Part shown: piece by piece, positions 8,157-17,031 of the stretch
Position numbering within the stretch: position 1 is the first letter of the stretch
Layout: every line of letters starts with the position of its first letter
Assembly: GCA_963742875.1 (NCBI GenBank)
Contig: CAVUNO010000011.1
Location: forward strand, 124,001 to 188,000
DNA length: 64,000 nucleotides
DNA from: Bog-532 sp963742875
Lineage (GTDB): Bacteria; Actinomycetota; Actinomycetes; Streptosporangiales; Streptosporangiaceae
Direction of reading: 5' to 3'
Notes under the pieces: generated by a model
Databases searched by the model: none
What the model was told of the DNA's origin: nothing
The model's input: the letters and a program-made list of their open reading frames with translations, nothing else
Translations under genes and position numbers: made by a program

Positions 8157-9476
8157 TCAGGCGAGGGCGGTGGCGGCGGCGCGGGCGGCGGTGGGGAGAG
8201 CGGCGGCGATGCGCGCGATCGCGGCGGCGTCGTGTGACGCGGACAGGAACCACGCCTCGAACGGGGACGGCGGCAGGTATACCCCGCCGTCGAGCATGGC
8301 GTGGAAGAACGCCGCGTACGCGGAGGCCGACTGGGCCCGGGCGTCCTCGAAGTTCCGCACCGGCTCGGTGCGCCCCAGGTAGATGGAGAACAGGCTCCCG
8401 GCCGTCTGCAGGCGGTGCGGCACCCCGGCCGCAGTCAGCGCCTCGGTGGCGAGCTTCGCGACCAGGGCCGCGGCCTCGTCCACTTGCGCGTACACGCCGG
8501 GCGTGCAGGCCCGGAGCGTGGCCAGCCCGGCGGCGGTGGCGAGCGGATTACCGGACAGCGTCCCGGCCTGGTAGACGGGACCGCTGGGGGCGAGGCGCGT
8601 CATGATCTCGGCCCGGCCGCCGAAGGCCGCCGCGGGCAGCCCGCCCCCCATGACCTTGCCGAACGTCACCAGGTCCCCGGCGACGCCGTCGCGCCCGTAC
8701 CACCCGGAGCGGGTGACACGGAAGCCGGTCAGCACCTCGTCCATGATGAGCAGGGCGCCATCTTGGTGACACAGCGACAAGAGCTTCTCGTTGAACCCCG
8801 GGCCCGGGGGAACCACGCCCATGTTGGCGGGGCACGCCTCGGTGACCACGCAGGCGATCTGGTCGCCGCGGGTGGCGAACGCCTCGCGGACCGCCGCGTC
8901 GTCGTTGTACGGGAGCACGATGGTGTCGCTGGCCGACGCGCCGGTGACGCCGGGCGAGTCGGGCAGGCCGAACGTCGCCACCCCCGAGCCGGCCGAGGCG
9001 AGCAGAGCGTCCACGTGGCCGTGGTAGCACCCGGCGAACTTCACCACCGCGGGCCGGCCGGTGAACCCGCGGGCCAGGCGCAGTGCGGACATCGTGGCCT
9101 CGGTCCCTGAGCTGACCAGCCGGATCTGCTCGGCCGGCGTGCGCGCGGTGATCTCCTCCGCGAGCTCGACCTCACCCGGCGTGGCCGCCCCGAAGGACGT
9201 CCCCCGGACGGCCGCCGCGTGCAGCGCCTGCACCACCCCCGGGTACGCGTGCCCGAGGATCATCGGCCCCCAGGAGCACACCAGGTCGACGTACTCGCGC
9301 CCGTCGATGTCGGTCAGGTACGGACCGGAACCGGAGGCGATGAAGCGGGGCACGCCGCCGACGGAGCCGAACGCCCGCACCGGAGAGTTGACGCCCCCGG
9401 GGGTCACCGCGCAGGCCCGCTCGAAGAGCTCGACCGAACGCGGGCCCGCCGGGAGACCTTCGGCGGGCGCGCTCAT
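8157..9476 (-). CDS. hemL: Glutamate-1-semialdehyde 2,1-aminomutase
   Basis: 439-aa PLP enzyme that turns glutamate-1-semialdehyde into 5-aminolevulinate, the step after HemA in the C5 pathway. Starts at ATG 9476 (SAPAEGLPAGPRSVELFERA); a longer frame upstream overlaps the previous gene and is not used. Diagnostic features: GGVNSPVRAF near the N-terminus, the SSGTEATMSALRLAR PLP loop, DEVLTGFR, and the Schiff-base lysine in TFGKVMGGGLP. The start overlaps the stop of the prim-pol gene by 4 bases (ATGA). Confidence 0.96.
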   Translation of the reverse strand: MSAPAEGLPAGPRSVELFERACAVTPGGVNSPVRAFGSVGGVPRFIASGSGPYLTDIDGREYVDLVCSWGPMILGHAYPGVVQALHAAAVRGTSFGAATPGEVELAEEITARTPAEQIRLVSSGTEATMSALRLARGFTGRPAVVKFAGCYHGHVDALLASAGSGVATFGLPDSPGVTGASASDTIVLPYNDDAAVREAFATRGDQIACVVTEACPANMGVVPPGPGFNEKLLSLCHQDGALLIMDEVLTGFRVTRSGWYGRDGVAGDLVTFGKVMGGGLPAAAFGGRAEIMTRLAPSGPVYQAGTLSGNPLATAAGLATLRACTPGVYAQVDEAAALVAKLATEALTAAGVPHRLQTAGSLFSIYLGRTEPVRNFEDARAQSASAYAAFFHAMLDGGVYLPPSPFEAWFLSASHDAAAIARIAAALPTAARAAATALA

Positions 9477-10153
9477 GACAGGGCCGCCTGCTCGCACGCG
9501 TCGACGAGAAATTCCAGTAGTCGCAGCGCGTCCGGTAGCGGGTGATCGCAGGGATCGCGGATCCAGCGGGCGGGCCCGGTGGTCCCGGCCCCGGCCGACG
9601 GCGGGGCCAGGACGTAGCTGTCGCGGCAGTGCCAGCGCAGGCTGCCCCGGGTGGTGAGGTTTTCCGGTTCGCAGTCCAGCCGGCAGGACCACCACTCGTC
9701 CTCGTCGACGGGGGCACCGCGGGTCGTCGCGAAGAACAGCATGCGCGCGCCCGCCGCCGCGACCGGACCCGACGTTATCCTCGCCCGCTCGATCATGGCC
9801 AGTGCGCTGGCGCCCACGTCGACCGGGACGTCGAGAACGTCGAAGACCCGCCCGGTGACCAGGATCACGCCGGCTTCAGGCCTGGTGGCCCACCATTGAC
9901 GGATCGTGGCGGTGTCCACGGTGGCCTGCATCTGCCAGGTCGGGGAGACCGGGTGCGCTCCCGGCGCCGGGCAGCCGACCCGGTCGCACGAGCAGGCCCG
10001 GCCGGTCTTCAGCCCATCGAGCGGGAGGTGCGCCCCCACGCACACCGGCCAGCCGAGTGCCGCGTAGTTCTCAGCCGCCTGCCCGAGTGGATCGCGCCGG
10101 TCGCTCCGGTCCGCCGCCTTCCGGCGGCTGCGGCGCCGCACCACATCGACCAT
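9473..10153 (-). CDS. Bifunctional DNA primase/polymerase (prim-pol N-terminal) domain protein
   Basis: 226-aa protein from ATG 10153, which has AGGAG seven bases upstream. The start AAENYAALGWPVCVG, a cysteine cluster (GRACSCDRVGCPAPGAHP) and the segment IRQWWATRPEAGVILVTGR resemble prim-pol N-terminal domains found alone in many actinobacteria. No helicase or C-terminal primase domain follows. The metal-binding residues of the archaeo-eukaryotic primase fold are only partly visible (FDVLDVPVDVG), so activity is uncertain. It overlaps hemL by 4 bases; a neighbour of hemL in several actinomycetes. Confidence 0.75.
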   Translation of the reverse strand: MVDVVRRRSRRKAADRSDRRDPLGQAAENYAALGWPVCVGAHLPLDGLKTGRACSCDRVGCPAPGAHPVSPTWQMQATVDTATIRQWWATRPEAGVILVTGRVFDVLDVPVDVGASALAMIERARITSGPVAAAGARMLFFATTRGAPVDEDEWWSCRLDCEPENLTTRGSLRWHCRDSYVLAPPSAGAGTTGPARWIRDPCDHPLPDALRLLEFLVDACEQAALS

Positions 10154-10467
10154 CAGCTCACTCCTACCCGGACTCCGACCGCACCGCCGGCGTCCCGCTT
10201 CGATGTTGCCGGCCGCCGGCTCCCGGAGTTCCCGAGAAGGGGCTCCGGCACTGGGCGGGCCAGAAAGGTGCCGAATGGGACCACCGAGGGGCGATCCCGG
10301 AGCCGGCGTCACCCATCGTAGAGGACGCCCCACAGCCCGTCCGGCGCAATCGCCGAGGATGGCGGCCATCTCAGCCGACCGGTGGTTGTCCCGCTGGCAC
10401 CGTTAACGGGGCCAGCCAGCAGAGCCACCCGTCCGCAGCCGAACTCCGGAGCCGGTGAGAACCAGCG
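10154..10467. other. Intergenic region, no gene seen
   Basis: 314 bases between hemB and the prim-pol gene, rich in short GC palindromes such as GCCGGCCGCCGGC. It may end the tetrapyrrole operon and start the hemL operon; no clear terminator with a T-tract is visible. Confidence 0.45.
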
Positions 10468-11451
10468 CTAGCGGAGCCTGCGGGCCACTTCGGCGGCCCA
10501 GTAGGTGAGGATAATGCCGGCCCCGGCGCGCTTGATCCCGGTGAGTGTTTCGGTGACGATCCGGTCGCGGTCCAGCCATCCGTTGGCCGCGGCCGCTTCC
10601 ACCATGGCGTACTCCCCGCTCACCTGGTAGGCGGCGACGGGAACGTGCACGATGGCGGCGACCCGCGCGATGATGTCCAGGTAGGCCAGGGCAGGCTTCA
10701 CCATGACCATGTCCGCGCCCTCGTCGATGTCGAGCAGCACCTCGCGGAGCGCCTCGGCCGAACCGGGCGGGTCCTGCTGGTAGCATGCGCGGTCGCCGAA
10801 CTGCGGCGCGCACTCGGCCGCGTCGCGGAAGGGCCCGTAGAAGCCGGAGGCGTACTTGGCGGAGTAGGCGCAGATGGCGACGTCCGCGAAGCCCGCTCCG
10901 TCCAGCGCCGACCGGATCGCGCCCACCTGACCGTCCATCATCCCGCTGGGCGCGACGACGTGCACGCCCGCGGCCGCCTGCGCCACAGCGATCGCCGCGT
11001 AGCGTTCCAGCGTGGCGTCGTTGTCGACCTCGCCGGCCGCCGTCAGCAGGCCGCAGTGGCCGTGGTCGGTGTACTCGTCCAGGCACAGGTCCGCCATGAG
11101 CACGGTGGCGTCACCCACCTCGGCGGCCAGATCGCCGATCGCGAGCTGGACGATGCCGGCCGGGTCGTCGGCGGCGGAGCCCCGGCCGTCCTTGACGGCG
11201 GGAATGCCGAACACGATGAGCCCGCCGACCCCGGCCTCGACTGCCCCGACGGCGGCCTTGCGCAGGCTGTCCCGGGTGTGCTGAACGACGCCGGGCATGG
11301 AGCCGATCGGCTGGGGCTCGGCGATGCCCTCCTTGACGAACATCGGCAGCACCAGGTCGGCCGGCCGCAGGGCGGTCTCCGCCACCAGGTTGCGCAATGC
11401 CGCCGTGCGCCGGAGGCGGCGGGGCCGGACCACCGGGAATCCTGCGTTCAC
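10468..11451 (-). CDS. hemB: Delta-aminolevulinic acid dehydratase (porphobilinogen synthase)
   Basis: 327-aa enzyme joining two 5-aminolevulinates to porphobilinogen. The two active-site lysines are in YSAKYASGFYGP and VMVKPALAYLD. The metal loop reads DLCLDEYTDHGHCG: two of the three zinc cysteines of animal and Bacillus enzymes are kept and the middle one is Asp, a mixed type I recall from other actinobacteria. GTG start preceded by GGGAGG. It is the last gene of the rex-hemA-hemC-hemD-hemB run. Confidence 0.96.
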   Translation of the reverse strand: MNAGFPVVRPRRLRRTAALRNLVAETALRPADLVLPMFVKEGIAEPQPIGSMPGVVQHTRDSLRKAAVGAVEAGVGGLIVFGIPAVKDGRGSAADDPAGIVQLAIGDLAAEVGDATVLMADLCLDEYTDHGHCGLLTAAGEVDNDATLERYAAIAVAQAAAGVHVVAPSGMMDGQVGAIRSALDGAGFADVAICAYSAKYASGFYGPFRDAAECAPQFGDRACYQQDPPGSAEALREVLLDIDEGADMVMVKPALAYLDIIARVAAIVHVPVAAYQVSGEYAMVEAAAANGWLDRDRIVTETLTGIKRAGAGIILTYWAAEVARRLR

Positions 11452-11527
11452 GCTGAAATGCCTCCCTGATGCGGTAACCGCACCTGCTGTGCTGGCTTAC
11501 CTGGCCGCTGGGTCACCTGGGGCCGGG

Positions 11528-13138
11528 TCACCTGGGGCGCTTGCGGGCCCCGCGCCGGCGCTCACTGGGCCGGCGGAGCGGCTCGCCCGCCTCCACGGCC
11601 GCGGCCCGCTGGCCCGCGCCGAATTCGGCGAGGGCCTCGACGAGTGAGGCCATCGACGGCTTCGGCGCCGTGACGTCAACGCGCAGCCCGAACTCGGCCG
11701 CCGTCTTGGCCGTCTGCGGGCCAATCACCGCGATGACCGTGACCGCGTGCGGTTTGCCGGCGATGCCGACCAGGTTGCGGACGGTCGAGGACGAGGTGAA
11801 CAGCACCGCGTCGTAGCCACCGCCCTTGATGGCCTCGCGGATCGGGGCGGGCGGCGGAGCGGCCCGGACGGTGCGGTAGGCGGTGACATCCTCCGCCTCC
11901 CAGCCAAGCTCGGTGAGCCGCGCGACGAGGTGCTCGGTGGCGATGTCGGCGCGGGGCAGCAGCACCCGGTTGATCGGGTCCAGCACGTCGTCGTAGGGCG
12001 GCCAGGCCGCGGCGAGGCCCTGGCCGGACTGCTCGCCGTCGGGGATGAGGTCGGGAGAGATTCCGAAGTCCGTAAGCGCGGCGGCCGTCTGCTCCCCGAC
12101 GGCGGCCACCTTGACCCCGGCGAACGCGCGCGCGTCGAGGCCGTACTCCTGGAACTTCTCCCGGACGGCGCGGACCGCGTTGACGGAGGTGAAGGCGACC
12201 CACTGATAACGGCCGGTGACCAGCCCGCGGACCGCCCGGTCCATCTGCTGCGGCGTCCGGGGCGGCTCCACCGCGATGGTGGGGACCTCCTCGGGGATGG
12301 CACCCTGCTCGCGCAGGCGCTCGGACACCGCCGCCGCGTCCGCCTTGGTACGCGGCACGAGGACCCGCCAGCCGAACAGCGGCTTGGTTTCGTACCAGGA
12401 CAGCCGCGACTGGGCCTGCACCGCGTCGCCGACTACCGCGACAGCCTGGCCCGAGCTGAGCGGGCTCACCCCGGCGACCTTCAGGTCGGCGGTAATGCGC
12501 CCGAGCGCGGACACGACCGTCCGCTGGGAGGTGTTCGTCCCGTCCCAGGTGACGGCGAACGGCGTCGTCTCCGGCCAGCCGGCCGCGATGAGCATCTTGC
12601 CCAGGTCGGCCGGGCCGGCCTCGGCGCCCAGTACCACTAGCGTGCCGGGGCTGAACGCGACACGGCTCGCCTCCCCGGCATGGATGATGCGCACCTCACC
12701 CCCGTCGGCGCCGAGCGGGATACCCGCGTACGCGGGGACGGCGGTCGCGGCGGGAACGCCCGGCACGATCTCGAGCTCCGCGCCGGCTTCCGCGTACGCA
12801 CGCGCGTCAAGCGCGCCGCCGTCCAGCAGTGGGTCACCGTCGTAAAGCCGGACCGCCAGCTGGCCGGCCTGGGCGGCCGCGACCAGGTCGGGCTCCTTGC
12901 CGCCCGTGTCGTCCGCGGCCACAAAGAGCTCGGCGCCGGGGCGCAGTAGCTGGCGGATCCTCGTCCCCGGCTCGTGGGGCGCGACCACTACGCTGGCCTG
13001 GCTGATGAGCTGGGCGCCGCGCAGGGTCAGCAGGCCCTCGTCGCCGGGCCCCGCGCCCACCAGCGCGACGCGGCCGGCCGTGGCCGGCGGTGCCTGCTCG
13101 CCGGCGGGCGGCGTGGAAGAAACTGGGATGGCGTTCAC
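11528..13138 (-). CDS. hemD: Bifunctional uroporphyrinogen-III methyltransferase / uroporphyrinogen-III synthase
   Basis: 536-aa fusion typical of actinobacteria. Residues about 22-250 are a CobA/SUMT-like tetrapyrrole methylase domain (VALVGAGPGDEGLLTLRGA); residues about 270-520 are HemD (WRVLVPRTKADAAAVSERL ... VLFTSSSTVRNLVG). HemD cyclises hydroxymethylbilane with inversion of ring D; the methylase would start sirohaem or cobalamin synthesis, although in some members it is degenerate. The GTG start overlaps the hemC stop (GTGA). The basic tail (RRPSERRRGARKRPR) is unusual but common for this protein type. Confidence 0.93.
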   Translation of the reverse strand: MNAIPVSSTPPAGEQAPPATAGRVALVGAGPGDEGLLTLRGAQLISQASVVVAPHEPGTRIRQLLRPGAELFVAADDTGGKEPDLVAAAQAGQLAVRLYDGDPLLDGGALDARAYAEAGAELEIVPGVPAATAVPAYAGIPLGADGGEVRIIHAGEASRVAFSPGTLVVLGAEAGPADLGKMLIAAGWPETTPFAVTWDGTNTSQRTVVSALGRITADLKVAGVSPLSSGQAVAVVGDAVQAQSRLSWYETKPLFGWRVLVPRTKADAAAVSERLREQGAIPEEVPTIAVEPPRTPQQMDRAVRGLVTGRYQWVAFTSVNAVRAVREKFQEYGLDARAFAGVKVAAVGEQTAAALTDFGISPDLIPDGEQSGQGLAAAWPPYDDVLDPINRVLLPRADIATEHLVARLTELGWEAEDVTAYRTVRAAPPPAPIREAIKGGGYDAVLFTSSSTVRNLVGIAGKPHAVTVIAVIGPQTAKTAAEFGLRVDVTAPKPSMASLVEALAEFGAGQRAAAVEAGEPLRRPSERRRGARKRPR

Positions 13139-14085
13139 AAGGCATCTTTCTCGTTGATCGTCTGTACTGGGGGCACGGTCATGAGACTGCCCGCGCCGCC
13201 GCGCAGCAACCGTGCCGCGACGTCAAAGCCCAGCTGGCCGGCGGCGCTCGGTGCGGCGTCGCCGCGTTCGCGCAGCACCTGACGGCCATCGGGCGCGATG
13301 ACCGCCGCTTCGAGGTGCAGGTGCTCCGCCGTTCCGGCCGCGTACGTGCCGATGGGGGCGCTGCAGCCGGCCTCGAGACTCGCCAGCACTGCGCGTTCGG
13401 CGGTCACGGCCGCGCGGCTCAGGGCATCGTCGATGGCGGCGAGCAGTTCGGCGAGGTGCGGGTCACTGGCACGGCACTCGACCGCCAGCGCACCCTGCCC
13501 CGGCGCGGGCAGCATGTCGTCGGGCTCGAAGACCTGGCTGGCGGCGTCCAGGCGCCCGATCCTGGCCAGTCCCGCGGCGGCCAGCACGACCGCGTCGAGC
13601 TCACCCGTCCCGACCTTGCCCAGCCGGGTGTCCGCGTTGCCGCGGATGGGGACGCAGTGAATGTCCTTCCGGGCCAGCATCAGCTGAGCGGCCCGGCGCG
13701 GGGAGCCCGTGCCGATGACCGCGCCGGCGGGCAGGTCCGCGAGCTTGGCGCCGTCCCGGGTGACGAGCGCGTCCCGCGGGTCGTCGCGCCGGGGCACGGC
13801 GGCCAGGACGATCCCCTCCGGCTGGGCGGTCGGCAGGTCCTTGAGCGAGTGCACCGCCAGGTCGACTTCACCGTCCAGCAGCCGCTCCCGCAGCGCGCCG
13901 ACGAACACGCCCGTCCCGCCCATCTGGGCGAGGTGGGCCTGGCTGACGTCGCCGTGGGTGGTGACGCCGACGAGCACGACCCGGTGCCCGGTGCGCGCGG
14001 TGATCGCCTCCGCGACCAGGCCGGACTGCGCCATGGCCATCGGGCTCTTGCGGGTGCCGAGCCGCAGCACGGCGGGCACGCTCAT
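13135..14085 (-). CDS. hemC: Hydroxymethylbilane synthase (porphobilinogen deaminase)
   Basis: 316-aa enzyme that polymerises four porphobilinogens into hydroxymethylbilane. Family signatures are RLGTRKSPMAMAQ, the substrate-arginine segment GSPRRAAQL, and ASLEAGCSAPIG with the cysteine that carries the dipyrromethane cofactor. The ATG start overlaps the end of hemA by 4 bases (ATGA), and its own stop overlaps hemD. Full length and apparently intact. Confidence 0.96.
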   Translation of the reverse strand: MSVPAVLRLGTRKSPMAMAQSGLVAEAITARTGHRVVLVGVTTHGDVSQAHLAQMGGTGVFVGALRERLLDGEVDLAVHSLKDLPTAQPEGIVLAAVPRRDDPRDALVTRDGAKLADLPAGAVIGTGSPRRAAQLMLARKDIHCVPIRGNADTRLGKVGTGELDAVVLAAAGLARIGRLDAASQVFEPDDMLPAPGQGALAVECRASDPHLAELLAAIDDALSRAAVTAERAVLASLEAGCSAPIGTYAAGTAEHLHLEAAVIAPDGRQVLRERGDAAPSAAGQLGFDVAARLLRGGAGSLMTVPPVQTINEKDAL

Positions 14086-15521
14086 TCCGCGCTCCCCTCC
14101 TTGGCCGACGGCGACATCAGCTGGGCACTGTCGGCATTTGCTTGCTCTGGATCCGCACAGGTGACCGCTTCGACCGTCCGCGGATCAAGGTCGAAGAGAA
14201 CCCGCAGCGCCTCGTCGTACCCGTCCCCCCGCGGCGAGCCGGCGAGCTCCTTGACTCGCACCGTCGGTGCGTGCAAAAGCTTGTCTACCACTCGGCGCAC
14301 CGTCCGGGCTATTTCCTCTAGCGCACGGCCATCGAGTCCGTCGGCGCCATGCAGCCGCGCGGCGAGCCGGGTGAGCTCCGCGTCGACCACCTCGGCTGCC
14401 TTGGCCCGCAGGGCCACAACGGTTGGCGTCACCTGAATGGCGTGCGCGGCGGCCCGGTAGGCGCTGAATTCTTCCTCGACGATCGCCCGGACGGCGGACA
14501 CCTCATCGGCCACGCCGGCCAGCGCGATCGCGGAGCGCCCGGCGTCAGCCAGCTCCTCCATCCCGATGACCGTGACGCCCGGCCGCCCGGCCAATTGCGT
14601 GTCGACGTCGCGCGGCATGGCCAGGTCGAGGAACACCAGCGGGCGGCCCGCTGCGGTTCCGGCATCGCCGCTGCTCCGGCGCCCGCGTACTTGCCCGCGT
14701 GTTTCACCGCGCCGCGACAGCGCGGCCTCGGCGATGTCGGCAGTGATGACGAGCCCGGCCGCGCCTGTGCAGGAGATGACCAGGTCCGAGCCGGCGATCG
14801 CGCGCGGCAGGTCCGCCAGGTCGGCGGTGCCGCCACCGACCGACGCCGCGAGCCGCTCAGCGTGCCGCCGGGTGCGGTTCGCGACGGTGACGCGGCCCGC
14901 GCCGGCCCGGCTCGCGGTCGTCGCGGCGAGCGCGCTCATTCAGCCGGCCCCGACGACGAGGACGTCACGGCCGCTCAGCGACGGGATGCCCAGTGCGTCG
15001 GTGGCCGCGTCGATCCCCACGCTGACCAGGCTGGCACCGGTCCGTTCGATCCCGGTTTCCGAATGGGCCCGCTTGCCCGTGCGCAAGGCGGCGGAGCCGA
15101 CCTCGCCGAGCACCCGGCCCAGCGTCCCGTTCTGCCGCGCCACGTTGAGCGCGCTGCGCACCTGGCCGAGGATCTGGCCTTCGCCGACGACCATGGAATC
15201 GAGCCCGGCCGCGACCGCGAGCAGGTGCTTGACGGCACCCTCTTCGTAGTGGACGTACAGATGTCCGGTCAGCTCGTGGGTGACGATGCCCGAGTACCGG
15301 GACAGCAGCTCGCAGACGGCGGCCACGCTCCCGTGGAACCGGTTCACGTCCGCGTAGATCTCCACCCGGTTGCACGTGGAGATGACAAAGGTTCCCGCCA
15401 CATCGCCGGTGTGGAACAGGTCCCGAAGCAGCTTGGGAAGCGCGTCCGCGCTGAGCGCCGCACGCTCAAGAACCGGAACCGGCGCGCTCTTGTGGCTCAT
15501 CCCGACCACGAGCACACTCAC
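14082..15521 (-). CDS. hemA: Glutamyl-tRNA reductase, interrupted by one in-frame TGA
   Basis: First enzyme of the C5 route to 5-aminolevulinate. The two halves are in the same frame and total about 480 codons, normal for GluTR. The N-terminal half (15521-14943) has the catalytic cysteine in FVISTCNRVEIYA and DSMVVGEGQILGQ, and ends in VLVVGAG. Then comes TGA at 14940-14942, followed at once by ATG (14937-14939) and MSALAATTASR, the rest of the NADPH-binding GxGxMxx loop and the dimerisation domain. The TGA replaces one residue (often Ser or Ala) inside the nucleotide loop. It may be a sequence error, a pseudogene, readthrough, or a split enzyme made by stop-start coupling (TGAATG). Neighbouring genes use TGA as an ordinary stop. 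Confidence 0.9.
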
Positions 15522-15532
15522 GTGACTACCGC

Positions 15533-16339
15533 CTACGCTTCTACCGCTGATTGGGCCGCGGCCGCCGCAGGAAACCGCCCGGTTTCCTTAGCTACGGTAC
15601 GCAGCACACCCTGGGGGGCGCGCCCGTTTCGCTCCACCGACCGCCGCTGCGCGTGGAACGCGAGGATTTGCAGTTCTATCGACAGATCAACCTTACGCAC
15701 GTCGACCCCGTCTGCCACATTGAGAACCAGCGGCGCGAAGTTGAGGATGCTGGTGACGCCGGCCGCGACGAGCCGGTCGCACACCCCCTGGGCGGAGCCC
15801 GCCGGGGTAGCGATGGCGCCGATCGCGACCTTGTGCTCCGCCACGACGTCTTCGAGATCGTCGGAGTGGCGGACCGCGAGGCGCCCGACCTGAGTGCCGA
15901 CGAGGACCGGATCGCAGTCCAGCAGCGCCGCGATCCGGAAGCCGCGGGTGGCAAAGCCACCGTAGTTGGCCAGCGCGCGGCCAAGGTTACCGGCGCCGAC
16001 GATCACGACGGGCCAGTCCTGGGTCAGCCCGAGCGCGCGTGACACCTGGTAGATCAGGTACTCGACGTCGTACCCGACGCCCCGGATGCCGTATGAGCCC
16101 AGATGGGACAGGTCCTTGCGGAGTTTGGCCGAGTTCACGCCAGCCCCGGTCGCCAGCTGATCGCTCGAGACGGTGACCACGCCACGCTCGGCCATGCCGG
16201 TCAGGACGCGGAGATAGACCGGGAGGCGGGAGACGGTCGCCTCGGGCAGCCGGTCACCGGACGGGGGGGCGTCGGGATAACGATCGCCGGGGGTTCCGGG
16301 ACCATCGGGGCCGAAGTCGGTCAGGTGATCATGAGACAT
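15533..16339 (-). CDS. rex: Redox-sensing transcriptional repressor Rex
   Basis: 268-aa NADH/NAD+ sensing repressor. N-terminal winged helix (LPVYLRVLTGMAERG ... GVNSAKLRKDLSHLGS) and C-terminal Rossmann domain (VVIVGAGNLGRALANYGGF). In Streptomyces Rex represses respiratory and haem genes and its own operon when NADH is high. It is the first gene of the haem operon, 11 bases before hemA, and a matching operator lies upstream of its ATG. The N-terminal 35 residues are a Pro/Asp-rich extension. Confidence 0.96.
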   Translation of the reverse strand: MSHDHLTDFGPDGPGTPGDRYPDAPPSGDRLPEATVSRLPVYLRVLTGMAERGVVTVSSDQLATGAGVNSAKLRKDLSHLGSYGIRGVGYDVEYLIYQVSRALGLTQDWPVVIVGAGNLGRALANYGGFATRGFRIAALLDCDPVLVGTQVGRLAVRHSDDLEDVVAEHKVAIGAIATPAGSAQGVCDRLVAAGVTSILNFAPLVLNVADGVDVRKVDLSIELQILAFHAQRRSVERNGRAPQGVLRTVAKETGRFPAAAAAQSAVEA

Positions 16340-16472
16340 GCGCCGGCGCTCCTCGGGGGATCGACGCGCGGAAGGCTGGGACGGCGGTTACCGGCCCTGG
16401 CCCGCCAGGTGGGTTCCGAAGGCGCCGGCCGACCGCTTCAACGGGTATGGCGGTCAGGCACCAGCGCCTCGT

Positions 16473-16514
16473 TTCACAAGGTACGCCTTTGTGAACAGAT
16501 GCACAAAGTTGTGC
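16473..16514 (-). promoter_or_regulatory. Rex operator (ROP) cluster upstream of rex-hemA
   Basis: TTGTGAACAGATGCACAA at 16489-16506 matches the 18-bp Rex palindrome TTGTGAA-N4-TTCACAA with one mismatch. An extra half-site TTCACAA lies at 16473-16479, and the overlapping perfect palindrome GCACAAAGTTGTGC spans 16501-16514. The cluster is about 150 bases upstream of the rex start, a position fitting autoregulation of rex and the hem genes. Confidence 0.85.
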
Positions 16515-16523
16515 CTGCGCAGG

Positions 16524-16751
16524 TCAGTGCCGCAGGGCAGCGCGCAGCCGGTCCTCGCTCACCCGCCAGAAGTCGTGCTGCACGCCATCGACCAGCGTCA
16601 CCGGGATCTTGTCCCAGTACTCGGCCATGTCCTGGCTGGACGCCGTGATGTCACGTTCCTCCCACCCGACCCCGAGATCCGCGGCGACCCGGGCGATCAC
16701 CGTCCGCGCCTCCTCGCACAGGTGGCAGCCCGGCTTGCCGAGGAGCGTGAT
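16524..16751 (-). CDS. Glutaredoxin-like (DUF836) protein without a canonical start codon
   Basis: The frame ends at 16524 and encodes ITLLGKPGCHLCEEARTV and then ITASSQDMAEYWDKIPVTLV, the pattern of small glutaredoxin family proteins with a CxxC redox site and a cis-Pro. It stays open upstream to a TAA at 16863-16865, yet has no ATG, GTG or TTG anywhere before the CxxC motif. The coordinates start at an ATC (16749-16751) only because homologues begin there. Either a rare start codon (ATC, CTG) is used, or the gene lost its start. It follows the AURKAIP1 gene on the same strand. Confidence 0.7.
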   Translation of the reverse strand: MTLLGKPGCHLCEEARTVIARVAADLGVGWEERDITASSQDMAEYWDKIPVTLVDGVQHDFWRVSEDRLRAALRH

Positions 16752-16792
16752 CCGGAGGGCGCGGCCGGGCGCCTCGTGCTCCGCCGCGGCGG

Positions 16793-16891
16793 CTACTTCT
16801 TGTTGCGCCGCTGAATGCGGGTCTTCTTCAGCAACTTGCGGTGCTTCTTCTTGGCCATCCTCTTACGGCGCTTCTTGATGACTGAGCCCAC
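16793..16891 (-). CDS. AURKAIP1/COX24 domain mini-protein
   Basis: 32-aa very basic protein beginning MGSVIKKRRKRMAKKKHRK and ending in TRIQRRNKK. This matches the tiny conserved actinobacterial AURKAIP1/COX24-domain protein, which has been linked to the ribosome. GTG start at 16891. Its usual neighbours, an excisionase-type HTH protein upstream and the glutaredoxin/Rex block downstream, are both present. Confidence 0.9.
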   Translation of the reverse strand: MGSVIKKRRKRMAKKKHRKLLKKTRIQRRNKK

Positions 16892-17031
16892 GAAACTACC
16901 CTCACTCGACTGTTACGGAAGACGGCCACGCCGCTGTGCCCGCCCCGATGAGGGCGGCTGGGCATAGACCCGGTGTAGAAGATTACCGCGCCGGCCACAC
17001 CATCCCGCGACGGTCCCGCAAAGGTCCGCGC

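Noticed and set aside
13090..14436. 448-codon plus-strand frame opposite hemC
   Set aside because: Antisense shadow of hemC and hemA; composition Arg/His/Gln-rich as expected for a shadow.
14940..14942. TGA in hemA as selenocysteine
   Set aside because: No known Sec at this site in the family, no obvious SECIS-like element considered, and TGA is an ordinary stop in neighbouring genes.
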